DNA of 64,000 bases, taken from positions 31,127-95,126 of the forward strand of contig JAFAER010000045.1 in NCBI GenBank assembly GCA_023423895.1, written 5' to 3'. Of the stretch, positions 52,825 to 61,643 are shown one piece after another. This DNA comes from Pseudomonadota bacterium (lineage in GTDB: Bacteria; Myxococcota_A; Polyangia; Polyangiales; Polyangiaceae). The first letter of the stretch is position 1, and every line of letters starts with the position of its first letter. The translations under genes were made by a program, and so were the position numbers. The notes beneath the pieces were generated by a model. The model saw only the letters and a program-made list of their open reading frames with translations, was not told the origin of the DNA and did no database searches.

Positions 52825-53837
52825 GCGCCGGTGGCGGAGCGGACAGCAAGAAGGTCGTCATTGCGGCCCTCGCCGGCAACATGGCAATCGCGGCGTGCAA
52901 GTTCGGCGCGGCTTTCCTCTCGGGATCGACGGCGACGCTCGCCGAGGCCGTCCATTCGCTGGCCGACACCGGCAACCAAGGGCTGCTGCTGATCGGCATG
53001 CGTCTCGCGGCGAAGCCACCGGACGCGAAGTTCCCGTTCGGACGGTCAGGCGAGAAGTACTTCTGGCCATTCGTCGTCGCGCTGATGCTCTTCTCCGTGG
53101 GCGGTGCCTTCGCCGTCTACGACGGGATCGATCACATCATCCGCCCGCACGAGGAGCACGGCTCGCGTTTCTGGAGCTACGGAGTGCTCGGCGTCTCGCT
53201 GGCGTTCGAGGCCATGAGCTTCCGCGTCGCGTGGGGCGAGTTCAAAGTGCTCGCACGCGGGCGTCACTGGCTGACGGCGGTGCGCGAAGCGCGGGACCCG
53301 ACGATCCCGCTCGTCTTGGCGGAGGACACGACGGCGCTCGTCGGTCTCGTGATCGCGTTCGTCGCCGTCCTGTTGAGCCACGTTACGGGGCAGCCGTTCT
53401 GGGATCCGGCGGGCAGCATCTGCATCGGCCTTCTGCTCGCGGGCGTGGCCATCGCGCTCGCGCGGTTGACGCACTCGCTCCTGATCGGCGCGTCGGCCGA
53501 CCCGGAAGAAGAGGGACAGGCGCTCGAGATCACCGAGGGAGTCGACGGGGTGGAGAAGGTGACCCAGCTCCTCACGTTCCATGTCGGCCCGGACGTCGCG
53601 ATCCTCTCGATGAAGATCGGCTTCCGCAAAGGCATGCTCGTCGAGGAGGTCGAACAGACGATCAACGAAATCGAGCGCCGGGTCCGCGCGGAGATGACCA
53701 CGATGCGGAAGATCTTCGTCGAGGTCGACGCGCACGGTGACGGCCGCGGGCTCGAGCGGGCGCGGGCGGCATGGGCGAAGCGAAAGCTCGAGGACGAGGC
53801 GAAGCTCGCCCCGCCCAGCCACGAGGCTGCGGAGTGA
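52821..53837 (+). CDS. Cation diffusion facilitator family transporter
   Basis: 338 residues, ATG start overlapping the preceding stop (ATGA). The CDF fold is clear: helix 2 carries the metal-site motif in STATLAEAVHSLADTGNQGLL. FPFGRSGEKYFWPF follows, then helix 5 LVLAEDTTALVGLVIAFVAV with a second acidic site. The C-terminal cytoplasmic domain (ITEGVDGVEKVTQLLTFHVGPDVAILSMKIGF and VFVEVDA-like end) is complete. It exports divalent metal such as Zn2+, Fe2+ or Mn2+ in exchange for protons; the helix-2 site HSLAD is close to the HxxxD form found in Zn exporters. Third gene of the run. Confidence 0.93.
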   Translation: MSAGGGADSKKVVIAALAGNMAIAACKFGAAFLSGSTATLAEAVHSLADTGNQGLLLIGMRLAAKPPDAKFPFGRSGEKYFWPFVVALMLFSVGGAFAVYDGIDHIIRPHEEHGSRFWSYGVLGVSLAFEAMSFRVAWGEFKVLARGRHWLTAVREARDPTIPLVLAEDTTALVGLVIAFVAVLLSHVTGQPFWDPAGSICIGLLLAGVAIALARLTHSLLIGASADPEEEGQALEITEGVDGVEKVTQLLTFHVGPDVAILSMKIGFRKGMLVEEVEQTINEIERRVRAEMTTMRKIFVEVDAHGDGRGLERARAAWAKRKLEDEAKLAPPSHEAAE

Positions 53838-53847
53838 AGACCGTCCG

Positions 53848-54894
53848 GTGAATCTCGCGCGGGCTTCACTGCTCGGACCGGCGCGCTGGACGCTCGCGCT
53901 GATCGTGCTCGCGGTGGTCGCAACGTTTCTTCCTGCGCGGGCCGCATCCGACAAGTCCGCGCGACCGTCCGCGCCGCGAGCGCGCGTTGGCCTCGTGTTC
54001 GACGTCGGCGGGCGTGGTGACAAGAGCTTCAACGACGCTGCATACCTCGGCGTCTCGCGCGCGGAGCGCGAGCTGGGGATCGAGGCCAGCTATCTCGAGC
54101 CGTCGAGCACCGAAGACCGCGAGGCCGCGTTGCGTCTGTTCGCGGCTCGAGGCCTCGACCTCGTCATCGGCGTGGGCTTCATCTTCTCGAGCGACATCGA
54201 CGAGGTCGCTCGCGCATATCCCGACGTGCGCTTCGCAGGTGTCGACTTCTTCGCCGGACCGAAGGGGATCCCCGAGAACGTCGCCGCGCTCGCGTTCCGG
54301 GAGGAGGAAGGCTCGTTCCTCGTCGGTGCCGTCGCGGGCTTGATGTCGAAGAGCGGCCACGTCGGGTTCGTCGGTGGCATGACCGGTCCGCTCATCCGCA
54401 AGTTCGAGGTCGGCTACATCGCCGGCGTCGAGGCGGCGTGTCCGCTATGTGTCGTCCACTCGGCCTACGCTGGTACGACGCCCGACGCGTTTCGCGATCC
54501 GGCCAAAGGCAAGGCGCTCGCGAACGCGCAGATCGCGGCCGGCAGCGACGTCATCTATCACGCGTCCGGCGCGACGGGGCACGGCGTCTTCGAAGCGGCC
54601 GCGGACGCGAAGAAGCTCGCGATCGGCGTCGATGCCGATCAATACGACGAGATGCCCGGCACCGTCGTGACGAGCATGATCAAGCGCGCCGACGTCGCCG
54701 TGTTCGATACCGTGAAGGCGGTCGTCGAAGGGCAGTTCTCCGGGGGGATGCGCGTGTTCGGTCTTGCGGACGATGGCGTCGACTACATCCACGACGGCCC
54801 GCACGCGGCGGGGATCCCGGACGACGTGAAGAAGAAGGTCGAGTCGCTGCGCGCCGACGTCGTCGCGGGACGGATCGCCGTCCCGAGCCGGTGA
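53848..54894 (+). CDS. BMP family ABC transporter substrate-binding protein
   Basis: 348 residues from GTG 53848, 10 bases after the CDF stop; the longer frame overlaps that gene. A hydrophobic signal runs through LALIVLAVVATFLPARAA, with no lipobox. The periplasmic-binding fold of the BMP/TmpC/Med family is clear: RVGLVFDVGGRGDKSFNDAAYLGVSRAERELG, LVIGVGFIFSSDIDEVA, FREEEGSFLVGAVAGLMSK, HVGFVGGMTGPLIRKFEVGYIAGVEA, and IGVDADQYDEMPGTVVTSMIKRADVAVFDTV. Relatives bind purine nucleosides. Permease and ATPase genes are not next to it, which is unusual. Confidence 0.92.
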   Translation: MNLARASLLGPARWTLALIVLAVVATFLPARAASDKSARPSAPRARVGLVFDVGGRGDKSFNDAAYLGVSRAERELGIEASYLEPSSTEDREAALRLFAARGLDLVIGVGFIFSSDIDEVARAYPDVRFAGVDFFAGPKGIPENVAALAFREEEGSFLVGAVAGLMSKSGHVGFVGGMTGPLIRKFEVGYIAGVEAACPLCVVHSAYAGTTPDAFRDPAKGKALANAQIAAGSDVIYHASGATGHGVFEAAADAKKLAIGVDADQYDEMPGTVVTSMIKRADVAVFDTVKAVVEGQFSGGMRVFGLADDGVDYIHDGPHAAGIPDDVKKKVESLRADVVAGRIAVPSR

Positions 54895-54954
54895 ACGGGA
54901 CCAAGCGGCTGAGATTGATCGCATCCCACACGCCTCGTGGAGCAGCGCGTCGTC

Positions 54955-54982
54955 GGAAATCGACCGGCGTTCGGTCGATTCC
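54955..54982 (+). terminator. Stem-loop after the BMP-type gene
   Basis: AATCGACCG (54958-54966) and CGGTCGATT (54972-54980) form a perfect 9-bp stem with a 5-base loop, extended by GGA/TCC past a one-base bulge. It lies in the 117-base gap before the lipoprotein gene and could be a terminator or an operator. Confidence 0.5.
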
Positions 54983-55011
54983 CTGAAACGATCGCCGTCG
55001 AGAGTCCATTG

Positions 55012-55647
55012 ATGAATGAGATGAAATTTGTTCTCTGCCTTGGGCTAGCTCTTCTGGTCTTCAACGGATGTGCTTCGCAGAAGGCGACACCGGCAGCGCC
55101 GCCGCCGAGTCCGGCACCGGCCGCAGGTCCGGCGGAGACGGCGGAGGCCGACGCGGAGGAGCCCGAAGAGGAGGCACCGAAGCAGAGCGCCGCGGAGGCG
55201 TGGGCCGAGCAGAAGATGCGCGCCGAGGCCGACGCGGCGCCGCCGTCCGCGACCGATTCGGTGGGTGCAGACCCGCTCGCGATCGGCGAGGGGATGGCCT
55301 CGGCGTCGACGACGAACGTCGAGGTCACGCCGGTGCGCCAGCTCCGTCCGAAGACGGTTCGCGATCTCGAGGACGGCCGGAAGATCGCCGAGAAGACGGA
55401 CACGTTCGACGAGGCCGTGCAGAAGCTGAAGACGCGGCTCGGCAAGCCCACGTGGATCGAGAACGGCAAGAAGCACGTCTGGGTCGTTCGCGACCGCACC
55501 CAGTGTTATCGCCTCGTGCTCGACGCCGACGGATCGATCGTGACCGAGACCGTCGTCGCCGACGAGATGCGGATGGTCTCGGCGCTGTCGCAGCAGAACG
55601 CGTGCACGGGCGTCGTGGTGAACGGCGTACCCGGAATGAAGCGCTGA
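55012..55647 (+). CDS. Hypothetical lipoprotein
   Basis: 211 residues from ATG 55012; ATG 55021 would remove three. The signal MNEMKFVLCLGLALLVFNGC ends in a lipobox. Its codons are noticeably more A/T-rich than the rest of the gene. The mature protein has an Ala/Pro/Glu-rich acidic linker (about residues 22-75) and then a small domain with DTFDEAVQKLKTRLGKPTWIENGKKHVWVVRDRTQCYRLVLDADGSI and a second Cys near the end (QQNACTGVVV). The domain may be disulfide-closed. I do not recognise it. It converges on the next gene with a 6-base gap. Confidence 0.72.
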   Translation: MNEMKFVLCLGLALLVFNGCASQKATPAAPPPSPAPAAGPAETAEADAEEPEEEAPKQSAAEAWAEQKMRAEADAAPPSATDSVGADPLAIGEGMASASTTNVEVTPVRQLRPKTVRDLEDGRKIAEKTDTFDEAVQKLKTRLGKPTWIENGKKHVWVVRDRTQCYRLVLDADGSIVTETVVADEMRMVSALSQQNACTGVVVNGVPGMKR

Positions 55648-55653
55648 CGTCCG

Positions 55654-57615
55654 TCAGCGCGCGTCGAGCAGCTGCTGCACGGCGGCGCGGACGAGATCAT
55701 CGTCGATCGGCCCTGCCAGCAACGCCCGGAGGAGCACCTCTTCCTCGCGAGGCAGCGCGAATCGATACGTCTTCACGAGATCGACCACGAAGCGGACGTT
55801 CTCGGGCAGGAAGCGCCTCGCCTCGGCGTGTTCTGCGAGGCGAAGGAGCACGGGCCCCGTCAGCGCGTAGCGGCGGAGCGACTTCAGCGCGGCGCGTTGC
55901 ACGGCACGATCGGGGTCGCCAGCGAGGTCGAGCAAGGTCTCGAGCGCTTTCGGCGTCTGCGGGTCGTCGAGGGCGTCGGCGACGGCCTCACGGACGTTCG
56001 GGTCTGCGTCCTTCGCGTACCCGGCGAACGTGTCGACCGCCGAAGCGCTGTCTGCGTTCGCGAGCGCATTCAGGAAGAGCACGAGCTCTTCGGGGCGTGC
56101 GCCTCGGACCGCGCGGGAGAGGTCGTCGACGAGGTCCTTTGCCGACCGTTCGTCGCCGTCGCTCTTGGCGCGGTCGGCCATGCTGCCCATCGTGTAGGCC
56201 GCAGCGAAGCGGTCGTTCTTCTTCCGACTGGCGGTAGCATCCGCGTAGCGGGCCTTCACGAACGCGATCGACTCCTTGTCGGGCGCGTCGACGAAGCCCA
56301 TTCGCTGGACGAGGTGGGCGTATCGCGGGTCGGTCCTGGCCTGTTCGCTGGCGAGGAGCTGGCGCATCACCTTCTGCGCCTCGGGCGTGCGCGTGCTCGC
56401 CAGCAGGTCGAGCACGAGGCCACGTAGCTTGCCGCCGGGCCGACCGCCATCGAAGACGTTCACGAGATCCCAGGCGCGCATCGGATCGAGCTCGAGGAGC
56501 GCGGTCGTGCGCCAGAGGAAACGGTTGTGATCGGGCACCGACCCCGCGTCGCCGTACCGGGCGATCGTCGCGACGGCTTCGTCCCAGGAGAGGCCCGCGG
56601 CACGTTGTTCGAGCATGCGCTCCCGCAGCGTCTTCGACTCGGGCATGTCTTCGAGCGCGCGCTTCGTGTAGTGCGCGAGGTCGGGCCGCGCGAGCTCTTC
56701 GACGGTACGCTCGCGCAGCGTGACGTCGAGCTCCGTCTGCGACTCGAGGAACGTCTTGTCCTCCGCCGACGCCTTCAAGGATTCTTTCCCGTCGATACGG
56801 TCGACGACGCCATGCGCGAGGACGATGCGGTGGCTCGCCGACTCGTCCTGGATCACGGCGGCGCCGTCGAGCATCGAGGCGGCGGAGAGGGACAGGTAGC
56901 GCCGGCGTGTCCGCTCGAGCGACGCGCCTTCGCCGTCGACCGACAGCACGCGATAGAGGCTCTCGACGTTGCCCTGCGGGAGCGGCTCCGCCTCGACCCA
57001 CGCCGACGTGCCGGGGACGCTCGTCAGGCGGACCTGCATCTCCTCGACGATGGCCCGCATCGTGTAGTCGAACATGCTTGCGCCGCCCTCGGCCGCATGA
57101 ACGGCGGTGACCTTCCCGAGCGCGTTCACACGGATGAGGAGCTCCTTGCCGTCGAAGACCGCGCGGCACCCCGCGTCGTTGCCGGCCGCCGTGCGCCAGA
57201 CGTTCTGGTCGCCGATGCGGAAGTGGCCTTTGCAGTCGCCGAGGGAGAGCCCGACGAGCGCACCCTCGCCGTCGTCCTTCGTGCCGGCGGGATAGGCGTG
57301 CATCGCGAGCGCCCCTTCGAGCTCGAGGTCTCCCTCGACGGTCTGGGCACCCTCGAGGCTCGCGCCGGCCATGCCGGCGAGCGGCACGGCCTTCGTCTTG
57401 CTCGCGTAGTGGAGCGCGTAGCGGTAAGTCGTGTTCGGCGCGAAGCTGAACATGAGGCCTTTCGGGCCGGCGGCCGGTGCGCTCGTCGAACGCTCGCCAT
57501 CGCCGTTCGGCTGTGTGCGGCTCTCTGCGCGGAGCAAGGCTGCGAGCGCTCCGGCGGCGCCGACCGCGATGACGAGGCCGACGACGAAGCGTCGCTTGGA
57601 GCTCGTTCGTCCCAT
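55654..57615 (-). CDS. Envelope protein with vitellogenin-N-like / HEAT-repeat plan
   Basis: 653 residues from ATG 57615. A membrane anchor (RRFVVGLVIAVGAAGALAALL) is followed by a beta-rich half (about 50-330), opening with FAPNTTYRYALHYASKTK. The second half (about 380-640) is an all-helical HEAT-like solenoid: RGLVLDLLASTRTPEAQKVMRQLLASE, EELVLFLNALANADSASAVDTFAGYAKDADPNVREAVADAL, and DPDRAVQRAALKSLRRYAL. This order, barrel then helical arch, and the NALANADSASAVDTF type motif resemble the large lipid-transfer proteins (vitellogenin N-terminal domain). The likeness is by eye. It could instead be an unrelated HEAT protein. Gene two is 14 bases upstream of it in the operon. Confidence 0.72.
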   Translation of the reverse strand: MGRTSSKRRFVVGLVIAVGAAGALAALLRAESRTQPNGDGERSTSAPAAGPKGLMFSFAPNTTYRYALHYASKTKAVPLAGMAGASLEGAQTVEGDLELEGALAMHAYPAGTKDDGEGALVGLSLGDCKGHFRIGDQNVWRTAAGNDAGCRAVFDGKELLIRVNALGKVTAVHAAEGGASMFDYTMRAIVEEMQVRLTSVPGTSAWVEAEPLPQGNVESLYRVLSVDGEGASLERTRRRYLSLSAASMLDGAAVIQDESASHRIVLAHGVVDRIDGKESLKASAEDKTFLESQTELDVTLRERTVEELARPDLAHYTKRALEDMPESKTLRERMLEQRAAGLSWDEAVATIARYGDAGSVPDHNRFLWRTTALLELDPMRAWDLVNVFDGGRPGGKLRGLVLDLLASTRTPEAQKVMRQLLASEQARTDPRYAHLVQRMGFVDAPDKESIAFVKARYADATASRKKNDRFAAAYTMGSMADRAKSDGDERSAKDLVDDLSRAVRGARPEELVLFLNALANADSASAVDTFAGYAKDADPNVREAVADALDDPQTPKALETLLDLAGDPDRAVQRAALKSLRRYALTGPVLLRLAEHAEARRFLPENVRFVVDLVKTYRFALPREEEVLLRALLAGPIDDDLVRAAVQQLLDAR

Positions 57616-57629
57616 GGTCTTCCCTCGCG

Positions 57630-60215
57630 TCAGAGTCCGAGCGCCGCTCCGAGATCGGCGAGGCTCACCTTGTATTTCTGGTCGAAGAGCTTCGTCTCGT
57701 ACGAGGGGCCCTCGAACGCGACGAGCTCCTTCTCGCCACGCACGCAGAACGGGCACCAGCCGACCTCACCGTAGACGCTGATGCCACCGGAGAGCGTCCG
57801 GAGCTTGAGACCCATGCGCGTGTCCGCGAAGAGCTGGAAGCGCGACGGATCCCAGGGAGCACCTTGCTTCTGCAACATCTCGACGCCGATGCCCGCGGTG
57901 AACGGGAGGCTCGCGCGCACGATGGTGAGGCTGCCGCGGATCCCGACGGACGCCACGAAGACGTCGATGCCGGCTTCGAGGTACCCGTCGATGCTGGCGT
58001 ACGGCTCGGCGAGGCCGGCAACGCGCGCGCTCGGGCACTGCTCGTTGTCGAAGCCTTGCGCTTCGACGTCGAGACCGAGGTTCAGTCCGGCTTCACCGGC
58101 GATCCCCGCCTCCAGCTTCACGGGGACGACAACGATGACGAACCAGGTCTTGACGATCGGGATCTCCTTCTTCCCCGAGCCGATGGTCTTCGCGATGCTC
58201 CAGTCGAAGCTCGGGTCGTAGTCCTTCCAGTCCTCGTCGATGGGCGTGAAGAGGTTCTTGCCGGCGACCTTGGCGTGGACCTTCACTTCCCGGTCCAGCG
58301 TCGAGAACGAAGCGAGCGCGTCGATGATGTCGAACCGCTTGCCGAAGACGTTGGCGTACGTGTTGAAGGCGCCACGCGTCTCGAGCTGGAGCTGGCAGAT
58401 CTCGTGCTTCGCGTCGAAGATGAAGCCGAAGTCGTAGCTGTAGCCCATTCCGAACTTGTCGTTGCCCATGAGCTCGTCGCGGCTCTTCGTGAACCCCGGC
58501 TTCTTGACCTCGCCGGTCGACGGGTCGACGAGCTCCGGGATCTTGGCGACGCGTGCCTTCGCTTCCTCTTCTTTCTTCGCTTCGAGGTAGGCGGCCTTCT
58601 TCTGTCGGCATTCGTCCACCTTGGCGACGAGATCGTCGAGCTCCTTCGCCGTGATCTGCCCGTCGGTGGTGACGACGCATTGGAGCAGTGGATGTTTCGG
58701 ATCGACGACGAACGGAACGTTCAGGTTCTTGATGTTCGCGATCGATCCCTTGGTGAACGACTGGCACTGCTCGAATGCGGCGTCCTGCTCGTCGGCGAAC
58801 GTGTTGCGAACGGCGGACGAGAAGAGCTTCGGAGACCAGTCACACGCGGTCGTCCCCGTCTCGAAGCAGCCCTCGTCGTTTGCTTGGTCCATCAGCGCGA
58901 TCATCTCGGCGAGGACCTTCTTCCTCTGCACCGTCTCGGGGTTCTCGATCGCGATGTCCTTGACCGCCGAAGGCAGCTTGCTCGGCGCAGGCTTCGGGGC
59001 GAGCTTGTCGACCGGCTTCGGGCTCAGGCTCGCTGCCTTGAACGAGCCGAGTGTGCTCGGGCCGTCGTCCGGGTCGCCGAGCTCGTCGATCGACCAGCCG
59101 CTGCCGGCATAGCGCTCGTTCAATCCTGCCCACGCATCGAAGCCGCTTCGGAACCGCAGCTGCAGGTCGTAGAGCTCGTCGAGCTCCTTGCCGAGGCGCT
59201 TACGTTTTGCGGCGGGGCCCGCCTGGTTCTTGATGGTCCCCATGATCGACTTGAAGCCGCCGGGATCCTCGGGCTGCGATGCGAGCGGGAGGCTCTTCGG
59301 CGGATTCGCGGGTGGGATGTAGAGGAGGTCCTTTGCGTATTGCAGGTGTGCGGCCCACTTGTCGTCGACCGCGCCCGGCTGCGCATAGACCTTCGCGAGG
59401 TACTGGGCGGCGCCGGCCTTCTGGAGCGCCAACAGGAGATTCGGCGCGCCCGGTACCGGCGTCTTGCCCTTCAGCGCGGGGTTCTGTGGGATCGCATGGA
59501 AGACGCTCTTCGGCCGCTGCCCCTCGAGCATCGTTCCGAACACGCGGCCGTCCTTGCCACGCAGCAATGCGCTGTTCAGATGGCGTGTGCCGATCGATGC
59601 CGGGTCGCTGCCCGGTCCAAAAGCGAGCGCCAGCTGCCCGACGTGGTCGTTCCGCAGATTCCCGACGCGACGGGTGAACTCGGAGATGTCGTAGAACTTT
59701 TCGAACGCGTACTCCTCGCAAGACTCGACGACGTTCTTGTTCGCCGCGAACGCCTCGTACTTGTTCACGCCGATGATGTCGCTCGCAGCCTGGTAGTCGC
59801 GCGCGGCCTGCTGGCTCGTGTAGGAATAGAGGTCCGGCACGTAGTACGGCTTGCTCGGGTCCGGAGCGGCCTTCACGACCTTGCCGACGCCCTGCGCATC
59901 GAAGCTGTGCGGAAGCGTGCTGAGCACCTCGCCTTGCTGCGCCTTCTTCTCGTTCATGGCGCTCTCGAGGAGAGATGCACACGTCCAGCGGTTCATCCGC
60001 TCGAGTTGACCGCAGCGGTCGTGTTCGAGGTAGTTCGGGTCCTGGCACTGCGCGAGCGTCGGCACCGGACAGTTCGCGCGCGACTCCGGCGAGCCGGCGA
60101 TCTTCGTCGGGGTGCTCGCGGGGCGCGCGAACGCGGCAGCCGAGCTGATCATCACGAGGGCCGACACGGCGAGCGCGTTGTTCGTTCGGAGCCGTCGCCG
60201 TGTTTCGGTCCGCAT
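57630..60215 (-). CDS. Large secreted protein of unknown function
   Basis: 861 residues from ATG 60215, which has AAGGAGAGG six bases upstream; an in-frame ATG at 60248 repeats the same MRTET start but has a weaker site. The signal peptide is NNALAVSALVMISSAAAFA. The mature protein starts with a Cys-rich helical part (AQCQDPNYLEHDRCGQLERMN). A long middle follows with coiled-coil-like stretches near residues 525-555. A beta-rich C-terminal third then has alternating hydrophobic segments (VEAGIAGEAGLNLGLDVEA, DVFVASVGIRGSLTIVRASL, CPFCVRGEKELV). At least ten cysteines could form disulfides. I know no matching family. It sits between a Cys-rich lipoprotein gene and the vitellogenin-like gene. 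Confidence 0.75.
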   Translation of the reverse strand: MRTETRRRLRTNNALAVSALVMISSAAAFARPASTPTKIAGSPESRANCPVPTLAQCQDPNYLEHDRCGQLERMNRWTCASLLESAMNEKKAQQGEVLSTLPHSFDAQGVGKVVKAAPDPSKPYYVPDLYSYTSQQAARDYQAASDIIGVNKYEAFAANKNVVESCEEYAFEKFYDISEFTRRVGNLRNDHVGQLALAFGPGSDPASIGTRHLNSALLRGKDGRVFGTMLEGQRPKSVFHAIPQNPALKGKTPVPGAPNLLLALQKAGAAQYLAKVYAQPGAVDDKWAAHLQYAKDLLYIPPANPPKSLPLASQPEDPGGFKSIMGTIKNQAGPAAKRKRLGKELDELYDLQLRFRSGFDAWAGLNERYAGSGWSIDELGDPDDGPSTLGSFKAASLSPKPVDKLAPKPAPSKLPSAVKDIAIENPETVQRKKVLAEMIALMDQANDEGCFETGTTACDWSPKLFSSAVRNTFADEQDAAFEQCQSFTKGSIANIKNLNVPFVVDPKHPLLQCVVTTDGQITAKELDDLVAKVDECRQKKAAYLEAKKEEEAKARVAKIPELVDPSTGEVKKPGFTKSRDELMGNDKFGMGYSYDFGFIFDAKHEICQLQLETRGAFNTYANVFGKRFDIIDALASFSTLDREVKVHAKVAGKNLFTPIDEDWKDYDPSFDWSIAKTIGSGKKEIPIVKTWFVIVVVPVKLEAGIAGEAGLNLGLDVEAQGFDNEQCPSARVAGLAEPYASIDGYLEAGIDVFVASVGIRGSLTIVRASLPFTAGIGVEMLQKQGAPWDPSRFQLFADTRMGLKLRTLSGGISVYGEVGWCPFCVRGEKELVAFEGPSYETKLFDQKYKVSLADLGAALGL

Positions 60216-60272
60216 CGTCCTCTCCTTCTTCGGTGTCTCGGTGCGCATGGTCTTCTCTCGTCGTGCTCGCGC

Positions 60273-61643
60273 TCAGTTGGGGACGCAGATCTTCACGGCG
60301 CGCGCGCATTCGAGGCCTCGGCCGAGGTCGAGGCAGCGGTCGAACTGCGGAGAGCAGGTGGAGCGGTCCTGCGCCGTGCAGGCGACGGCGACGTCGGCTT
60401 GCGGGACGAAGTACTCGGGAGCCGACGGCGCTTTGCACGTGGCGCCGTCTCCGCACGACCCATCGGGGGCCGCTGCTCCCGTTGCTCCGGTCCCGAGCAC
60501 CGCCGCATCGCAGAAGGCCACGCACACGCCGATGTCGGCGAGGCCGGTGAAGTGCTCCACACATTCGACGCGTGCGGGGTTCACGAGCGGCCGCGTGGAG
60601 ACCAGCCCGCATTTGGCAGGACCGCGGGTGGGCTGCGTGCGGTCGCAGAGGAACGGGTCACCTGCGGGGCTGCCGTCGAAGCGGTAGAGGGGTGTCACCG
60701 GCGCGCACTGACCGTACGGGCGCGCGCACCGCATGGCTGCAGCACCACCGACGACCGTGACCGATCGGCATCGGTAGCCCGCGGAGACATCGCAATCGGT
60801 CGCCTCCGTTGCGGCGGTGCACGTCGAGAGCGGCAAGAGGTCGAGCGGCCCGCCTTCCACCGAGACGCAGCTCGAGCCGGCGCTGCAGGAGCCCTGACCC
60901 TTTCCGACCTCGTTCGCCGGACACGCCGGCGCGCACGTCGATACGGGGCCGCTCTTCCCGCTGAAGGTCGGGATGCACGTCTGCCCTTCGTCGCGGCATC
61001 CGCTTCGCTCGGTACAGGCCATACCGGCGCCGGGAACGCTCGCGCACGCGCCCACGCTGCCGACGTCCTCGCAGTATCGACCCGAACCGCAGGCCCCGGT
61101 TCGCGCGAGGTCACAACGCTCGATGCAGAACGCGCCGCTCGCCGTCTCGACGCACGTCGTGGGGGCCGGGCACGTGCTCGATCCGGGAACACACGCGGTG
61201 AACGCTCCCTGCGGGGCCTCTGCTCGACACGTGTCGGTGAGGAGCGATCGGCAGTCGCTCGAGCAGCCGAGCGTGCCCTCGGTGCCATCGCCGAAGATGG
61301 ATGCGCACGACGCGCCGTTCAGGTTCGTTCCGTCGCACGCCTCTCCCGGCTGTACGATGCCGTCTCCGCAGAGTCCTCCGCAGCCGGACGTATCGAGCTT
61401 GCAGTCCGCGGTGCAGCGGAGCTGGCCGATGGAGAGGCCGAGCGCGTCGCACGTCTGGTTGCGAAGGTCGAAGCCCTCGCACTCCTCGTTCGGGTCGAGG
61501 ATACCGTTACCGCATGTCCCGGCCCTCGCGGAGGTCTCGCCGCAAGCCGCGAGGCAGGCGAGCACGACGAGCGCGATCGGCGTGGCGAAGACGAAGCGGA
61601 TCGCGGCCGATGAACGAGGCAACGAGTGGTTCGGAGCGAGCAT
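60273..61643 (-). CDS. Cys-rich lipoprotein, myxobacterial CGNGxxxxxEEC type
   Basis: 456 residues from ATG 61643, chosen because the signal ALVVLACLAAC ends in a lipobox; a longer frame exists. The mature part carries more than forty cysteines. The first units, CGNGILDPNEECEGFDL and CGDGIVQPGEACDGTNLNG, are DUF4215-type repeats common in myxobacterial surface proteins. Further Cys-knotted segments follow (CPAPTTCVETASGAFCIERCD, CRDEGQTCIPTF). Probably an outer-surface binding or adhesion protein held together by disulfides. First gene of the operon with the 861-residue and vitellogenin-like genes. Confidence 0.85.
   Translation of the reverse strand: MLAPNHSLPRSSAAIRFVFATPIALVVLACLAACGETSARAGTCGNGILDPNEECEGFDLRNQTCDALGLSIGQLRCTADCKLDTSGCGGLCGDGIVQPGEACDGTNLNGASCASIFGDGTEGTLGCSSDCRSLLTDTCRAEAPQGAFTACVPGSSTCPAPTTCVETASGAFCIERCDLARTGACGSGRYCEDVGSVGACASVPGAGMACTERSGCRDEGQTCIPTFSGKSGPVSTCAPACPANEVGKGQGSCSAGSSCVSVEGGPLDLLPLSTCTAATEATDCDVSAGYRCRSVTVVGGAAAMRCARPYGQCAPVTPLYRFDGSPAGDPFLCDRTQPTRGPAKCGLVSTRPLVNPARVECVEHFTGLADIGVCVAFCDAAVLGTGATGAAAPDGSCGDGATCKAPSAPEYFVPQADVAVACTAQDRSTCSPQFDRCLDLGRGLECARAVKICVPN

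Noticed and set aside
57864..61613. A 1249-codon open frame on the plus strand
   Set aside because: It is antisense to the secreted orphan and the Cys-rich lipoprotein, which have signal peptides and ribosome-binding sites. Its product is Arg/Glu/Val/Leu-rich, typical of a shadow in GC-rich DNA.
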